A stretch of 64,000 nt of DNA from Planctomycetaceae bacterium. GTDB taxonomy: Bacteria > Planctomycetota > Planctomycetia > Planctomycetales > Planctomycetaceae. The notes under the pieces were generated by a model. It worked only from the letters and a program-made list of their open reading frames with translations, had not been told where the DNA came from and did not search any database. Positions 36,458 through 46,536 of the stretch are shown here, piece after piece; position 1 is the stretch's first letter, and the number at the start of each line of letters is the position of its first letter. Location: NCBI GenBank assembly GCA_041398825.1, contig JAWKTX010000020.1, positions 1 to 64,000 on the forward strand. The letters run 5' to 3'. Position numbers and translations under genes: made by a program.

Positions 36458-36583
36458 CTCAGCTCTTTCCTGTTCGAATTTCCAAACATGCAATTGCGTG
36501 ATTTCATGAATGTGACGCATGATGGTTATCATTGTTTGATGCGTGACACAACTCATTATGCCACTCTCACCGGAACACACAAA

Positions 36584-39244
36584 ATGCTCCGACCTGTCGT
36601 TTCGTTCTTCCTTCTGGCCACATTGATTCATCCCATCAGTGTAGCCGCTGACGACATCATCTGGGTCGAAGGCGAGGACGCTGTCGCAGACAACATGCGA
36701 GATCATGGATGGTATAACTCTGTCCGAAAGACCGAACTTTCCGGCGGGAACTGGCTGTCGCACTTCGCTCCGGGTGAGATGCCCGTCGCCCGATATGAAT
36801 TCAGGACGACCGAAGCAGGTGAATATGATTTCTGGCTGAGAGTAAATCCGGTGGCTGCAGGTCTTGGCATCCGCCTGAACAATGGAAACTGGCAGGCCAT
36901 TTCGCTTCAAAAGAATGAACAGAATCTCAACATTGCCAGTGACGGCAAACCAGACCTGCGGTTTGTTGCATGGGTTCATGCCGACAAGCTGAAGCTTGAG
37001 AATGGTAAAAACATACTGGAGATTCGCTTCGAAAGCAGGAACAACAATCATGGGGGACTCGACTGTTTCGTCCTCAGTCGATCAGGCTTTCTGCCGCAGG
37101 GAAACCGAAAACCAGGTGAGAAACTGGGGCTGGCCGATCCAGGCATGTGGGCATTCGAGCCTGACCGCGATTCGTTCTCCGCAGAATCGTTACTTGATCT
37201 TTCTTACCTGAACGATAAGCCAGCGGGCCGAAACGGCCGCATTCGCCGGTCGACTGACGGGGCGGATCTGGTGGATGGATCAGGGAATCCCATCCGATTC
37301 TGGGCGGTCAACACAACCGTACATCATCGGGATGACATGGCCATCATCGATGAACATGCTCGATGGCTGGCCAAACGAGGAGTGAACATGGTCCGCCACC
37401 ATGGTCACCTTGCACCGGGCTCCGGGTCAAAACTGTCGGAAGTCAACCAGAAGGATATCGATGCCGCCTGGCGGCTGGTTGCTGCCATGAGAAAACAGGG
37501 AATCTATGTCACAATTTCGCCCTACTGGGCCGTCAGTGTGAAACCACAGCCCGCATGGGGATTGAAAGACGCCGGAGGTGAAAACCTCACGGGTCTGATC
37601 TTTTTTGATACGCAGCTTCAGGCCGCCTACAAATCCTGGCTGAGAGCACTACTGAGTCCACCCAACCCGCACACAGGCATTCCTCTTGCGGAAGATCCTG
37701 CTGTGGCCCTGTTTCAAATTCAAAACGAAGACAGCCTGTTGTTCTGGACGGAATCGTCCATCGGCAGTGCACAACGCGAACAACTGGCAAGGCATTTTGC
37801 GGCATGGCTGCGGAAGAAATATGGATCGCTTGCAGCCGCAACGTCAGCCTGGGGCGGACCCGCCGGAATCCGGGGAGACGACTTTGAAAACAGCGTCGTG
37901 ATGCCCCAGCAAATCTGGCATCTTACACAAACACAATCTGGCGCGATGTCAGCCCGGCTCAACGATCAACTTGAGTTCTACACGCAGCTGATGTACGACT
38001 TCAATGCAGAAATCGCGCGGTTCCTGAAAGATGAGATCGGCTACACCGGACTGATCAATGCCGGAAACTGGCGAACTGCGGATTCCGCACGACTGCTGGA
38101 TGCAGAAAGATATTCCTACACAGCAAACGACGTGATCGGAGTCAATCGTTATTACAACGGCGGACAACATATCAATCCGACAGACAAGCATAAGGCCGGC
38201 TACCTGATCAGCGAGGGCGATCTCTTCAGCAGCGAATCCGCGTTGAAACGCCCATGGGATTTCCCCCTAGCACTGCGACAGGTAGAAGGGCATCCCATGA
38301 TCATTTCTGAAAGCGCCTGGGTCCCGCCTTTGCGATATCAAAGTGAAGGACCATTTCTGGTTTCCACTTACAGTTCACTGACGGGATTCGACATCTTTTA
38401 CTGGTTTTCAACAGAAGATGTCGGATTCGGAGCTCCCATCGAAAAGTGGCAGCTGAGCACGCCTGCCCAACTGGGCATGTTTCCCGCCGCTGCGCTGATG
38501 TTCAGACAGGGTTACATTCGAAAAGGCGAACCGGTATTCATCGAACACCGTGAACTGAAAGATGTGTGGGCTCGCAGGTCTCCTCTTCTGCCCGAAGAAT
38601 CCGGATTCGACCCCAATCGCGATCAGCGTTCCCCGGCCACCAGTGCGGAAGCGGCAGCGCAGGGGCGAATCACACCTTTGGCATATCTCGCCGGTGGCGT
38701 TGAAGTCAACTTTGGAGGCGGGCAGAATCAAATGGTGGATCTCAGCCAGTACATCGACAACGATCGCAGGACTGTTCGGAGCACGACAAATGAGTTGTTG
38801 TGGGACTACGGCGAAGGCACCTGTTTGCTGATGACAGCCAAAGCTCAGGGGTTCACCGGAAACCTGTCCACCGCCGAGTCCTATGACTGTGGAGACTTAA
38901 GGATCAGGGGACGAAACAGGTACGCAACCATCCTTGCAGTCGCCACCGACCAGAACGATCTCAAGGATTCCTCTCGTGTGCTGATTCAGGTGGGAACAGT
39001 GGCTCGGCCATTCGGATGGAGAACCTCGACAAGCGATGGAACAGAACGGATCACTAACCGGGGAGGCAGTCCATGGAACATTGAAAACACAGACGCTCAG
39101 ATTGAATTGAGAAATACGAAACTCAGCCGTGCCACGCAGCTCGACGCAAACGGACTTCCCATCAAAGAGCTTGCTCTGACAAAGACAGGAGTCGGGGTCT
39201 CTCTAACCCTGCCAGCCGATGCTATGTATCTCCTGCTCCGGTGA
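36584..39244 (+). CDS. Large secreted clan GH-A glycoside hydrolase
   Basis: 886 residues from the ATG at 36584 (signal peptide to about residue 22). The first 170 residues form a carbohydrate-binding-like beta domain (IIWVEGEDAVADNM, GEYDFWLRVNPV, LDCFVLSR). The barrel begins at about 215 (FWAVNTTVHHRDDMAIIDEHARWLAKRGVNMVRHHGH). The acid/base Glu is likely in VALFQIQNEDSLLFW and the nucleophile in HPMIISESAWVPP, the NE/E pair of clan GH-A. A C-terminal beta domain follows. Beta-galactosidase, mannanase or a related activity is possible; the exact family cannot be fixed. It shares a divergent promoter region with the esterase fusion. Confidence 0.85.
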   Translation: MLRPVVSFFLLATLIHPISVAADDIIWVEGEDAVADNMRDHGWYNSVRKTELSGGNWLSHFAPGEMPVARYEFRTTEAGEYDFWLRVNPVAAGLGIRLNNGNWQAISLQKNEQNLNIASDGKPDLRFVAWVHADKLKLENGKNILEIRFESRNNNHGGLDCFVLSRSGFLPQGNRKPGEKLGLADPGMWAFEPDRDSFSAESLLDLSYLNDKPAGRNGRIRRSTDGADLVDGSGNPIRFWAVNTTVHHRDDMAIIDEHARWLAKRGVNMVRHHGHLAPGSGSKLSEVNQKDIDAAWRLVAAMRKQGIYVTISPYWAVSVKPQPAWGLKDAGGENLTGLIFFDTQLQAAYKSWLRALLSPPNPHTGIPLAEDPAVALFQIQNEDSLLFWTESSIGSAQREQLARHFAAWLRKKYGSLAAATSAWGGPAGIRGDDFENSVVMPQQIWHLTQTQSGAMSARLNDQLEFYTQLMYDFNAEIARFLKDEIGYTGLINAGNWRTADSARLLDAERYSYTANDVIGVNRYYNGGQHINPTDKHKAGYLISEGDLFSSESALKRPWDFPLALRQVEGHPMIISESAWVPPLRYQSEGPFLVSTYSSLTGFDIFYWFSTEDVGFGAPIEKWQLSTPAQLGMFPAAALMFRQGYIRKGEPVFIEHRELKDVWARRSPLLPEESGFDPNRDQRSPATSAEAAAQGRITPLAYLAGGVEVNFGGGQNQMVDLSQYIDNDRRTVRSTTNELLWDYGEGTCLLMTAKAQGFTGNLSTAESYDCGDLRIRGRNRYATILAVATDQNDLKDSSRVLIQVGTVARPFGWRTSTSDGTERITNRGGSPWNIENTDAQIELRNTKLSRATQLDANGLPIKELALTKTGVGVSLTLPADAMYLLLR

Positions 39245-39247
39245 AAA

Positions 39248-39712
39248 TCACCGAATCCAGGACGCCCCGGAAGCCCTGGAGGCCAGTGCCCGGCGCAGAA
39301 ACTGTTCGACATCGCGCTCGAATGGCGAGGTCGTCAGCAGAGTACTGCAACCGGCCTCCAGTAAAACAGGCAGCAGTTCTGCGTGTTCGCTGTGACCAAT
39401 CGCAATCGACGGCACAGACATCTGACCGCTCAGGAAGCGCAGAACAGTGAGGGATTCGGCCGCCCTGCTGACGAGGTCAAAGACCACTCCACACACACTG
39501 GCCATATTCAGTTGTTCCCGAACATCGCGCAGGGAGTGACATGATGTGCAGCGGATCGCCAAGTTCAGTTGTCCACTGGACTGGATCTGGAGTGACAATG
39601 CTCCGGAAAATTCGGTGCCGGTTTCCACGACCAGCACGGACTGATCACGCCACTGTGGAACATACTTTGACCAGCGACGACGCAGCTCACCTGAATCTGC
39701 CATGGCACTCAT
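39248..39712 (-). CDS. Receiver-like protein coupled to an M24-like gene
   Basis: 154 residues. The alternating pattern (QSVLVVETG, VCGVVFDLVSRAAESLTVLRFLSG, VPSIAIGHSEHAELLPVLLEAGCSTLLTTSP) resembles a response-regulator receiver fold. One Asp (VVFDL) lies where the phospho-acceptor would be, but the acidic pair after the first strand is absent and the conserved Lys is not evident. The ATG overlaps the stop of the upstream gene (ATGA), so the two are translated together. No DNA-binding output domain. Function unknown. Confidence 0.7.
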   Translation of the reverse strand: MSAMADSGELRRRWSKYVPQWRDQSVLVVETGTEFSGALSLQIQSSGQLNLAIRCTSCHSLRDVREQLNMASVCGVVFDLVSRAAESLTVLRFLSGQMSVPSIAIGHSEHAELLPVLLEAGCSTLLTTSPFERDVEQFLRRALASRASGASWIR

Positions 39713-41040
39713 CCATCAAGAACAGATTCTTCGGGATACGCCACTTCGTCGTCATCAAAGATCGAATCGTCCGTCTTCAGATCCATTTCCCAAATCGAAT
39801 CCATCCGACTGGTTTGTGATCCCTCGTCCGCAAAATCCAGCGTGTTAAACGGCGTCGAGGGACCCTGCTTCGCAGTTTCCTGAAGACCAGATCCCTCGAC
39901 TCTTGGCAGTCTCAGGATGGTTGGACACCTCACTTCATGCCCCCGGACCTGGACAGTCATTTCAGGCCACGAGTCAGATCGAGTCAGAAATTCAGTGCCC
40001 TGCTCTGTCACGAGGACCGTGTCTCCCATCATGGAGACATCAACCGATGGATGCCAGAAAATGGGTACGGGACCAGTCAGGACGAAGGGATTCTCGGGCG
40101 TCAGCTGATGTTCACTGGATCTGTAGCCTGTGATGTCTGCCTGGTCAGCCATCTGCCATTCATCCGGGACGCCAAACTTTTCATAGATGCGATGGACACG
40201 GGGCCAGATTTCATTCAGAGGTCTGCCGTGACGACTGAAGAAGATGCCAGTCCCGTGAATCAATACGGCCTTCTGGCATGCCTCCAGCAGTTCCGGTGGG
40301 ACGCGATCCAGAACGACTGTGCGCGTCATCGCCACATGCAATCCCCACCGACGAGCCACACAACTCACTGAAGCATACGATTCGATGGCATCCTCACCAA
40401 AACCCCAGTGGCGATATCGCTGATTGCGACCATCCGCGCAGACCTGAATCCGAATCGGGAGAACCGTTCGTTTGATAAGCCGATGACTGAGTTCACCAGC
40501 GACAGCCGCTTCGGTTGTGCCGCGGGTCACGTTTCTGGCTGTCAATTCCACAGCATGAACCAGAACCCTTGCGAGACGCCGCAGGCGATCGACTTCCAGT
40601 TCTGTTAAAGGCAAACGAACGGAGGCGATTCTTCTGGCAGCGCTGCGTGTACCCTCCGCGCCGGAATCACTAATGACTTTTCGACCACGCGAAAGATCAT
40701 CCACAAGTGCCGTATGTGGCTGGTACCATTCGCGTTGCTTCAGCTGAAAGCCCAGTCCAAACGCTTCTCGTTCGAAAATCATGGTCGAATCAACTGCATT
40801 TGTCGCAAACAATCTCGCTTCCGGCGTGATAAACAAACTGGTCTGGTAGGGATCCGTTGCGAACCGAGTCACATCCGCCCCGGCAGCAAACCAGGCGATA
40901 TTGGCAGGATCCTGAAGCAGCAGAGCATCAGCTCCAACCTCCGTCAGAAGGGAGCGAACTCGATCGTGTTTGAGTTCAACATCCGCAAGACGCTGTGGGT
41001 CCTGCACAAGATGTCGCCGGCGTCGAGATTCATCTGCCAT
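39709..41040 (-). CDS. M24 (creatinase/prolidase-like) protein without metal ligands
   Basis: 443 residues from the ATG at 41040. The N-terminal creatinase-like domain (about 20-140, VRSLLTEVGADALLLQDPANIAWFAAG) and the C-terminal pita-bread domain are both recognisable. In catalytic members two Asp, one His and two Glu bind the metals. Here the matching segments read SCVARRWGLHVAMTRT, QADITGYRSSEHQ, VPIFWHPSVD and MGDTVLVTEQGTEFLT. I see none of the five ligands in place. It is therefore likely a binding or regulatory pseudo-enzyme. The acidic C-terminal tail (TDDSIFDDDEVAYPEE) is unusual. Confidence 0.8.
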   Translation of the reverse strand: MADESRRRRHLVQDPQRLADVELKHDRVRSLLTEVGADALLLQDPANIAWFAAGADVTRFATDPYQTSLFITPEARLFATNAVDSTMIFEREAFGLGFQLKQREWYQPHTALVDDLSRGRKVISDSGAEGTRSAARRIASVRLPLTELEVDRLRRLARVLVHAVELTARNVTRGTTEAAVAGELSHRLIKRTVLPIRIQVCADGRNQRYRHWGFGEDAIESYASVSCVARRWGLHVAMTRTVVLDRVPPELLEACQKAVLIHGTGIFFSRHGRPLNEIWPRVHRIYEKFGVPDEWQMADQADITGYRSSEHQLTPENPFVLTGPVPIFWHPSVDVSMMGDTVLVTEQGTEFLTRSDSWPEMTVQVRGHEVRCPTILRLPRVEGSGLQETAKQGPSTPFNTLDFADEGSQTSRMDSIWEMDLKTDDSIFDDDEVAYPEESVLDG

Positions 41041-41514
41041 TTGCCAAATACCTGCTCTTAAGCCTGATTCAATCATCCCTCACTTGAGACACTGGGAAGA
41101 CTGACCAACTGCGGTAACAAATACAGCTGTTCCACCAGGACGGCCTCACACTTGCGGTGCTTTCTTTTTACGCAGTTTTCTGCCAGGCCTCAACTGTCTT
41201 GTTCGACGTGGCACCCATTTTGTGCATTGCGATTGATGTCACACAATCCTAGCCCATCAAATGCCTGCGCGCCCGCCGGAGACGCTTATCTGGAAGGTCT
41301 GCTACGAGCGAAACTGCTCAAGTTCACTTCCAACCGCCAGTCTCAGCTGAATTATCGTCAGACCCGGTCTTTTCTGACACATTTCAAACCGGTTGATGCA
41401 ATCAGGATGCCAGCCTACGATGTTGAGTTGGAATCTGAATACCGTCGTTTGTCGCCAGACTCTGTTCGAAACATGCCGTACGTCATCTGCCATTCTCAAC
41501 CGATCACTCTCCAG
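41041..41514. other. Gene-free region before the Bat-like genes
   Basis: About 470 bases. A plus-strand frame stays open from 41152 into the next gene, but its residues are cysteine- and arginine-rich and unlike the rest, and a signal peptide appears only after 41515. I treat it as leader. No RNA gene seen. Confidence 0.45.
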
Positions 41515-43416
41515 ATGCCCGCTGATCCCCGCAAAAGTTACCCCACGCGCGCTCGTCGCACTTCTATTGGCATGGGCACTTGCCTGTTAGTCCTGCTGGC
41601 CATGCAGGGCCCCGGGGTCTTTGCAGCCGGGCTGGATGCCGGAGCTGCAGAATTCGTTCGCGAAGGACTGAACCAGTTCATGCGGGGTGACTTTACGAGT
41701 TCGGAAGAGCAGTTTGCTGAAGCCGAAAAGCTGGCCCCCGAAGATACAATCGTCGCCTACGACCGAGCCTGCGCTCTGATGAAAACAGGTGACACTGACA
41801 CCGCGAAACCATTGTTCCTGAAGGCAGCAATGTCCAGTGATCAGAACATTGCCAGTCGATCTCACTACAACCTCGGATGCATGATTGCAGAGCAGGGAAG
41901 AACGGCTCTTGGCGGAAACCCGATCGAAGCGACCCAAAAACAACGTGACCAGGGAATCAATCTGCTGCTGAAAGCCGTGGGACACTATCGTGATTGCCTT
42001 CGAATCAATCCGGAACATCCGGACGCTCGACACAATCTCGAATTGATCCGAATGTTCATCAAACACATTCAATCGCAATGGGAACAGCTCGATCAGCAGA
42101 AGGAACAGCCTGAGCAAGATCTGGCCTCGCTTCTGAAACAGATCATGCGCCAACAAGACGCCGTGCGCACCAACGTCATTGAATTGATACGGACGACCGA
42201 CACAAGCGATCCGTCAGATCCGAACCGCCACCAGCAGGCCACGCAAGCCGAATCCGTCGCACAGGAGACCCTGTCGAAAGATATTGAACCCCTGAAACAG
42301 AAAATCACTGAAACATTCGCCGCGGCAAACCAGCAACAGTCGGCACATCCGCAGGGTTCCCCGTCCGTGGCAGGCGATGAAGATGCAGAATCGGAGCAAT
42401 TGGCCAAACTCTCGGAAGCGATGCTCAGTCTTGCCGATGAGACCTTTCAGCAAATGACGGCCGCCAGCCGCAAACTTCTGGAAGGTGACCTCACCAGGGC
42501 GGAACAGCTGCAACGTACATCGCTCGATCGTCTGGATGATATGAATCTGGTCATCAGTTCATTCCCACAACTCGTTCAACAGTCGTTGTCCCATCAACGC
42601 AAGCTCGCCGACTTCTCCAGGGACACAAAAGATCCTGGCGTTGTCAGCGACATCGACATCCTGAATCAGGCATGGAAGCAGTCGCAAGTCACAAAATGGG
42701 CCGCAGTCATGAAACTGAAGGCCGAGGCAGAACTGCCTTCGCTTGAGAATCAGGTTGCCGCAGCCCACCCGGCATCCACGGATGAACTGTCTGAAGATTC
42801 GCCGGATGGTGCGGACGAATCTCAGTCCGATAATGGCGTCGAGACAGCCACAGTCGAAGACAGCGCAGAAGCTGCTCAACAGCAACTGTCGAACCTGATG
42901 GCCGCCATGAAGAAAGCCATCGAACTTTCTCCCCTGATCCAGGAGGAATCGCAGACCGCAACAAGCCATCTGCAAACCGGCGATCTACCGTCCGCATTCC
43001 CTCATCAGGAAGAAGCCTACGCACGTTTGAAGGAAATCGCAGATCTTTTGCCCCCCCAGGAAGAACAACAGCAGAATCCAGATCAGCAGAACTCAGATCA
43101 GGATAAGGAAGAACAGCAAAAACAGGATGATTCCGGCAACCCGGATCAGGATCAATCCGGTGACGGCAACGATTCAGAGAAGAATCAACAGCAGGATTCG
43201 AATCAGCAATCCGGCAGCGATGATCAAGGCGGCGACCAGCAGAAAAATGACAGATCTGATCAACAACAGAGTTCTGAGAACAAGACAGACTCATCGGAAC
43301 AACGTGCGATGTCGGTGTTGCGAATGGCCCGAGAACGGGAACGCCAACATCGTGAACTGCAGAAAAAACTTCAACAAATGATCGGTGGACGCGCACCTGT
43401 AGAACGTGACTGGTGA
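41515..43416 (+). CDS. Bat-type TPR protein with Gln/Asp-rich C-terminus
   Basis: 633 residues from the ATG at 41515 (basic start, then the signal segment GMGTCLLVLLAMQGPGVFA). TPR units occupy about residues 45-170 (FMRGDFTSSEEQFAEAEKLAPED, SRSHYNLGCM, YRDCLRINPEHPDARHNLELI), the BatC/BatE-like pattern. A long helical part follows. The C-terminal region (about 520-600) is almost only Q, D, E, N, S and K (EEQQQNPDQQNSDQDKEEQQ). The final helix (MARERERQHRELQKKLQQM) is common at the end of such proteins. It precedes the BatD-like gene by nine bases. Confidence 0.85.
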   Translation: MPADPRKSYPTRARRTSIGMGTCLLVLLAMQGPGVFAAGLDAGAAEFVREGLNQFMRGDFTSSEEQFAEAEKLAPEDTIVAYDRACALMKTGDTDTAKPLFLKAAMSSDQNIASRSHYNLGCMIAEQGRTALGGNPIEATQKQRDQGINLLLKAVGHYRDCLRINPEHPDARHNLELIRMFIKHIQSQWEQLDQQKEQPEQDLASLLKQIMRQQDAVRTNVIELIRTTDTSDPSDPNRHQQATQAESVAQETLSKDIEPLKQKITETFAAANQQQSAHPQGSPSVAGDEDAESEQLAKLSEAMLSLADETFQQMTAASRKLLEGDLTRAEQLQRTSLDRLDDMNLVISSFPQLVQQSLSHQRKLADFSRDTKDPGVVSDIDILNQAWKQSQVTKWAAVMKLKAEAELPSLENQVAAAHPASTDELSEDSPDGADESQSDNGVETATVEDSAEAAQQQLSNLMAAMKKAIELSPLIQEESQTATSHLQTGDLPSAFPHQEEAYARLKEIADLLPPQEEQQQNPDQQNSDQDKEEQQKQDDSGNPDQDQSGDGNDSEKNQQQDSNQQSGSDDQGGDQQKNDRSDQQQSSENKTDSSEQRAMSVLRMARERERQHRELQKKLQQMIGGRAPVERDW

Positions 43417-43425
43417 CTTCGAACA

Positions 43426-46158
43426 ATGCAGCCCTTTCACTCCAATCAACCTGGAATCTACCGTTTCGCAACAATCCTGTTTCTTTGCACACAGGGGATT
43501 TTGTCTGCAAGCCTCTACGCCGCAGTTCAAAAGCCAGAGCTGATTGTTGAGATCGACAAGGACAGCATTTACGAGGGTGAGTCGATCGTTTATCGCCTCA
43601 CACTGAATCATGTTGAGAATCCTTCCGCGCCTCAGCTTCCCGAGTCATCAGATTTTCAAATTGAGCCACTCGGCGAACAATCGCTCGACTCTCATCAGAT
43701 CTCAATTATCAACGGACGTCGGTCGGAGATAATCCGACGCGGACGTCAGTACAATTATCGACTGACACCCCTGAAAGCTGGTACGCTGACGATTCCGTCA
43801 CCTACTGCCAACATCCATGGTGAAGTTCTTGCGGGCGACGAAGTCACAATTCGAGTGATTGCCCCGGAACGACAGGACGATGTGATTCTGGAAGTGAAGT
43901 CAGACCGCGATGTGGTCTACCCGATGCAGCCGTTCAGGATCACACTGACCATCCTGGTGAGAGATCTTCCCGGAGCATTCGCAGCGCGAGACCCGTTAAC
44001 CGTTCAACCACGGCCTCCAGTCTTGAGCGTGCCATGGCTGAATGACGAACAAATTCCGGACGGACTGGAACCCGTCGAATCCTGGAGAGAGATTCTTGAA
44101 CCTTTGATTAGTCAGCGCGGTCATGGCGTGCAGGTGAACAATATCGGGACGAGCAGCGTTTTTTCACTTTTCAATGACAATTCCACGGGCTTCCATCCCA
44201 AACCCGAACGCACCGAACGACTCGATTCCAGTGGCAACAACGCTGGATACTGGCAATACAAACTCAGCCGCCGCTTCATCCCAAAACAAATCGGCAAATT
44301 CACAATTCCTGCCAGCACCCTGAAAGGAACCTTTGCCCTGGAAGTCGAAAACGGACAACTCCTGGGCGAACAACGCTACGTCATCGCTCCGGCAATCGAC
44401 ATCACCGTCAAAGATGTGCCAACGGAAGGGAGACCCCAGTCCTACATCGGGGCGGTAGGCTCTTTTGAAGTGTCAGCGAAACTCAATCCAGTCGACGCTC
44501 GCGTTGGCGACCCGATGACGTTTTCACTGACGATCATCGGGCAGGGAACACTGGATTCCATTCGACCTCCGGACCTTGACGCAATTCCCGAAATCGCGTC
44601 TTCGTTCCGCACTTACGAAGCGACGCAGTCAACTGACGGAAACAGTCGACAATTCACCTGGTCGCTGCGACCACTGAACCAGGACACCAGAGAATTCCCG
44701 TCCATCTCCGTCTCGTATTTTGATGTCGATTCAGAAGAGTACCGCACGCTGAACACTCCAGCGATACCCGTCACAATTTCTGAAGCCCCGGAACTTTCTT
44801 CAACGGATATCGTGGCGGGGGCATCAAACAACGACGGCACCACCAGCGAATTGATGAAGACCCGCGAAGGTGGCCTCTTTGCAAATGACATCGATGTGAG
44901 ATCCATGAAAGATGAATCGATTCATCCGACCCGATGGGTGATGACCTGGACGACAATGATTTGCGTCTGGGCCGCATCGACGATCATCATCCGCCGAAGA
45001 AAGAGGCTCTTCGCTGATCCAGCAGTACTCCGCCGTCAGGGGGCGTTCGAAAGAGCCCGATCACGACTCGACGAAGCACGTCTTCAGGCAAACCGCGGAG
45101 AGCCGGGCGGTGCGAGAGATTCCGCAAGACGTTCCGTCGTAACATTCGTGGCCGATCACTTTGATCTGCCGGAAACAGGCCTGACACAAAGCGACATCCG
45201 CCAGCGATTAAGAACAGCAGACATAGACGACGCACTGCAAGACAGTATTCAGGAATTCCTGAATGAATGTGATGCGGCGCGATATGGTGCCGCCAGCCGG
45301 GAAACCGGTCCTCTGCTGGAACAAGCCGATTCTATTCTGAACGCCCTCGCCAAAGGGCTTCGCCGATCAACATTGGTTTTGATGGCCGCGTGTTGCCTGA
45401 TCAACTTCATCGGTTGCTCATCGCAGTTAGATGCTGAGAGCTCCCTGAGAATTCAAAACATCGAACAGTCTTTTTCGGAAGCATCCACTCCCGAAGAATT
45501 CAGCCAGGTGGCCGTCAGGTACCAGGAAATCATTGAAACTGGATTCCGGTCAGGTGCCATTTTTTACAACCAGGGCAACGCCTGGATGCGGGCAAACCAG
45601 CGAGGTCGTGCAGTCGCCGCCTGGCGTCAGGCACAGCGCTACCGACCACGTGATCCCTATCTGACGGCCAACCTGCAGTCCGCACTGTCAGGTCTGCCTG
45701 GAAATCCTTCTGTCTTTGCACATCGCGGGGTGCTGGACGATGTTCTGTTCTGGCAGCATTGGCTTAGCTACCCCGAGAAGTTCGTCGCCACGACTCTTTT
45801 CCTGATGACGGTTCTGGCACTGAGTCTGCTGAAGACCTGTCAGCCTTCCTGGAAATTCCTCACGCCGCCAATTCTGGGCAGCCTGATGTTACTGGCCATG
45901 TCTGCCGTGTCTCTGGCAAACGACTGGAACAATGCTCATCAGATTCGTCACGGCGTGGTCACCACTGAACAAATCGCCCGAAAAGGAAATTCTGAAACCT
46001 TCGAACCGGCCTTCACCACTCCATTGTTGGATGGTATGGAATTCACAGTACTCGAACAGCGATCCGATTGGTTACACATCCAGTTGAATTCGGCAACGGA
46101 ATCTACTTCGACAGCAACCAGTGCGTGGATCCCCTTAAAGGCCGCTGTCCTTTATTGA
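43426..46158 (+). CDS. BatD-BatE fusion protein (aerotolerance family)
   Basis: 910 residues. Signal peptide to about residue 33, then BatD-type immunoglobulin-like beta domains (ELIVEIDKDSIYEGESIVYRLTL, FTIPASTLKGTFALEVENG, VSAKLNPVDARVGDPMTFSLTI) to about 490. A membrane helix follows (about 505-523, WTTMICVWAASTIIIRRRKR). After a cytoplasmic stretch, a second lipoprotein-like segment (LVLMAACCLINFIGCSSQ, about 645-665) is followed by TPRs (SGAIFYNQGNAWMRANQRGRAVAAWRQAQRY), two more helices and a terminal SH3-like domain (GMEFTVLEQRSDWLHIQL). BatD and BatE are usually separate; here they are joined. Confidence 0.87.
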   Translation: MQPFHSNQPGIYRFATILFLCTQGILSASLYAAVQKPELIVEIDKDSIYEGESIVYRLTLNHVENPSAPQLPESSDFQIEPLGEQSLDSHQISIINGRRSEIIRRGRQYNYRLTPLKAGTLTIPSPTANIHGEVLAGDEVTIRVIAPERQDDVILEVKSDRDVVYPMQPFRITLTILVRDLPGAFAARDPLTVQPRPPVLSVPWLNDEQIPDGLEPVESWREILEPLISQRGHGVQVNNIGTSSVFSLFNDNSTGFHPKPERTERLDSSGNNAGYWQYKLSRRFIPKQIGKFTIPASTLKGTFALEVENGQLLGEQRYVIAPAIDITVKDVPTEGRPQSYIGAVGSFEVSAKLNPVDARVGDPMTFSLTIIGQGTLDSIRPPDLDAIPEIASSFRTYEATQSTDGNSRQFTWSLRPLNQDTREFPSISVSYFDVDSEEYRTLNTPAIPVTISEAPELSSTDIVAGASNNDGTTSELMKTREGGLFANDIDVRSMKDESIHPTRWVMTWTTMICVWAASTIIIRRRKRLFADPAVLRRQGAFERARSRLDEARLQANRGEPGGARDSARRSVVTFVADHFDLPETGLTQSDIRQRLRTADIDDALQDSIQEFLNECDAARYGAASRETGPLLEQADSILNALAKGLRRSTLVLMAACCLINFIGCSSQLDAESSLRIQNIEQSFSEASTPEEFSQVAVRYQEIIETGFRSGAIFYNQGNAWMRANQRGRAVAAWRQAQRYRPRDPYLTANLQSALSGLPGNPSVFAHRGVLDDVLFWQHWLSYPEKFVATTLFLMTVLALSLLKTCQPSWKFLTPPILGSLMLLAMSAVSLANDWNNAHQIRHGVVTTEQIARKGNSETFEPAFTTPLLDGMEFTVLEQRSDWLHIQLNSATESTSTATSAWIPLKAAVLY

Positions 46159-46536
46159 GGTGGGCGTTCCCTCTGCGCAACACCACTCGCCACCAGTGAA
46201 CGGACTTTATCGGCCGCACTGAAATCACAGACGGCTAACTTAACTTAACAGCCAGTCGAAGAACAGGACTGGTTCGAGCAGGAGACCTTAAGACACGACG
46301 GTGTCCGGTCGTCCTGCGTGCCTGTTCCGGTCTTTCAACGGACAGCTAAGCGCCACCTTCGCCGGAACACTTGTCTGCCTTGTGCGGAAATTCAGAATCC
46401 GACAGACAAATTGTGACTCACGGCAGGTCGTCCAGCAGCGGACCTCAAGATTTCGACCTCATCGTGCCAGCAACTGCCCATGGTTAGCTATGTCCGCAGT
46501 GAGGCACAATTCAGGGCCGGGATAAGGACTAAGGCA
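46159..46536. other. Gene-free region
   Basis: About 380 bases between the BatD-E gene and the DUF1559 gene. No gene, hairpin or clear promoter pair stands out. A purine-rich ribosome site (GGGATAAGGACTAAGG) is next to the downstream start. Confidence 0.4.

Noticed and set aside
36458..37051. 198-codon N-terminal extension of the esterase fusion
   Set aside because: It would overlap the divergent glycosidase gene and bury a good signal peptide in the interior.
41152..41514. N-terminal extension of the TPR protein
   Set aside because: The residues are atypical (Cys/Arg-rich) and the signal peptide would be internal. The ATG at 41515 is preferred.
43040..43300. Simple-sequence tract that looked like a DNA repeat
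   Set aside because: It encodes the Gln/Asp/Asn-rich tail of the Bat-type TPR protein and is explained by protein composition.
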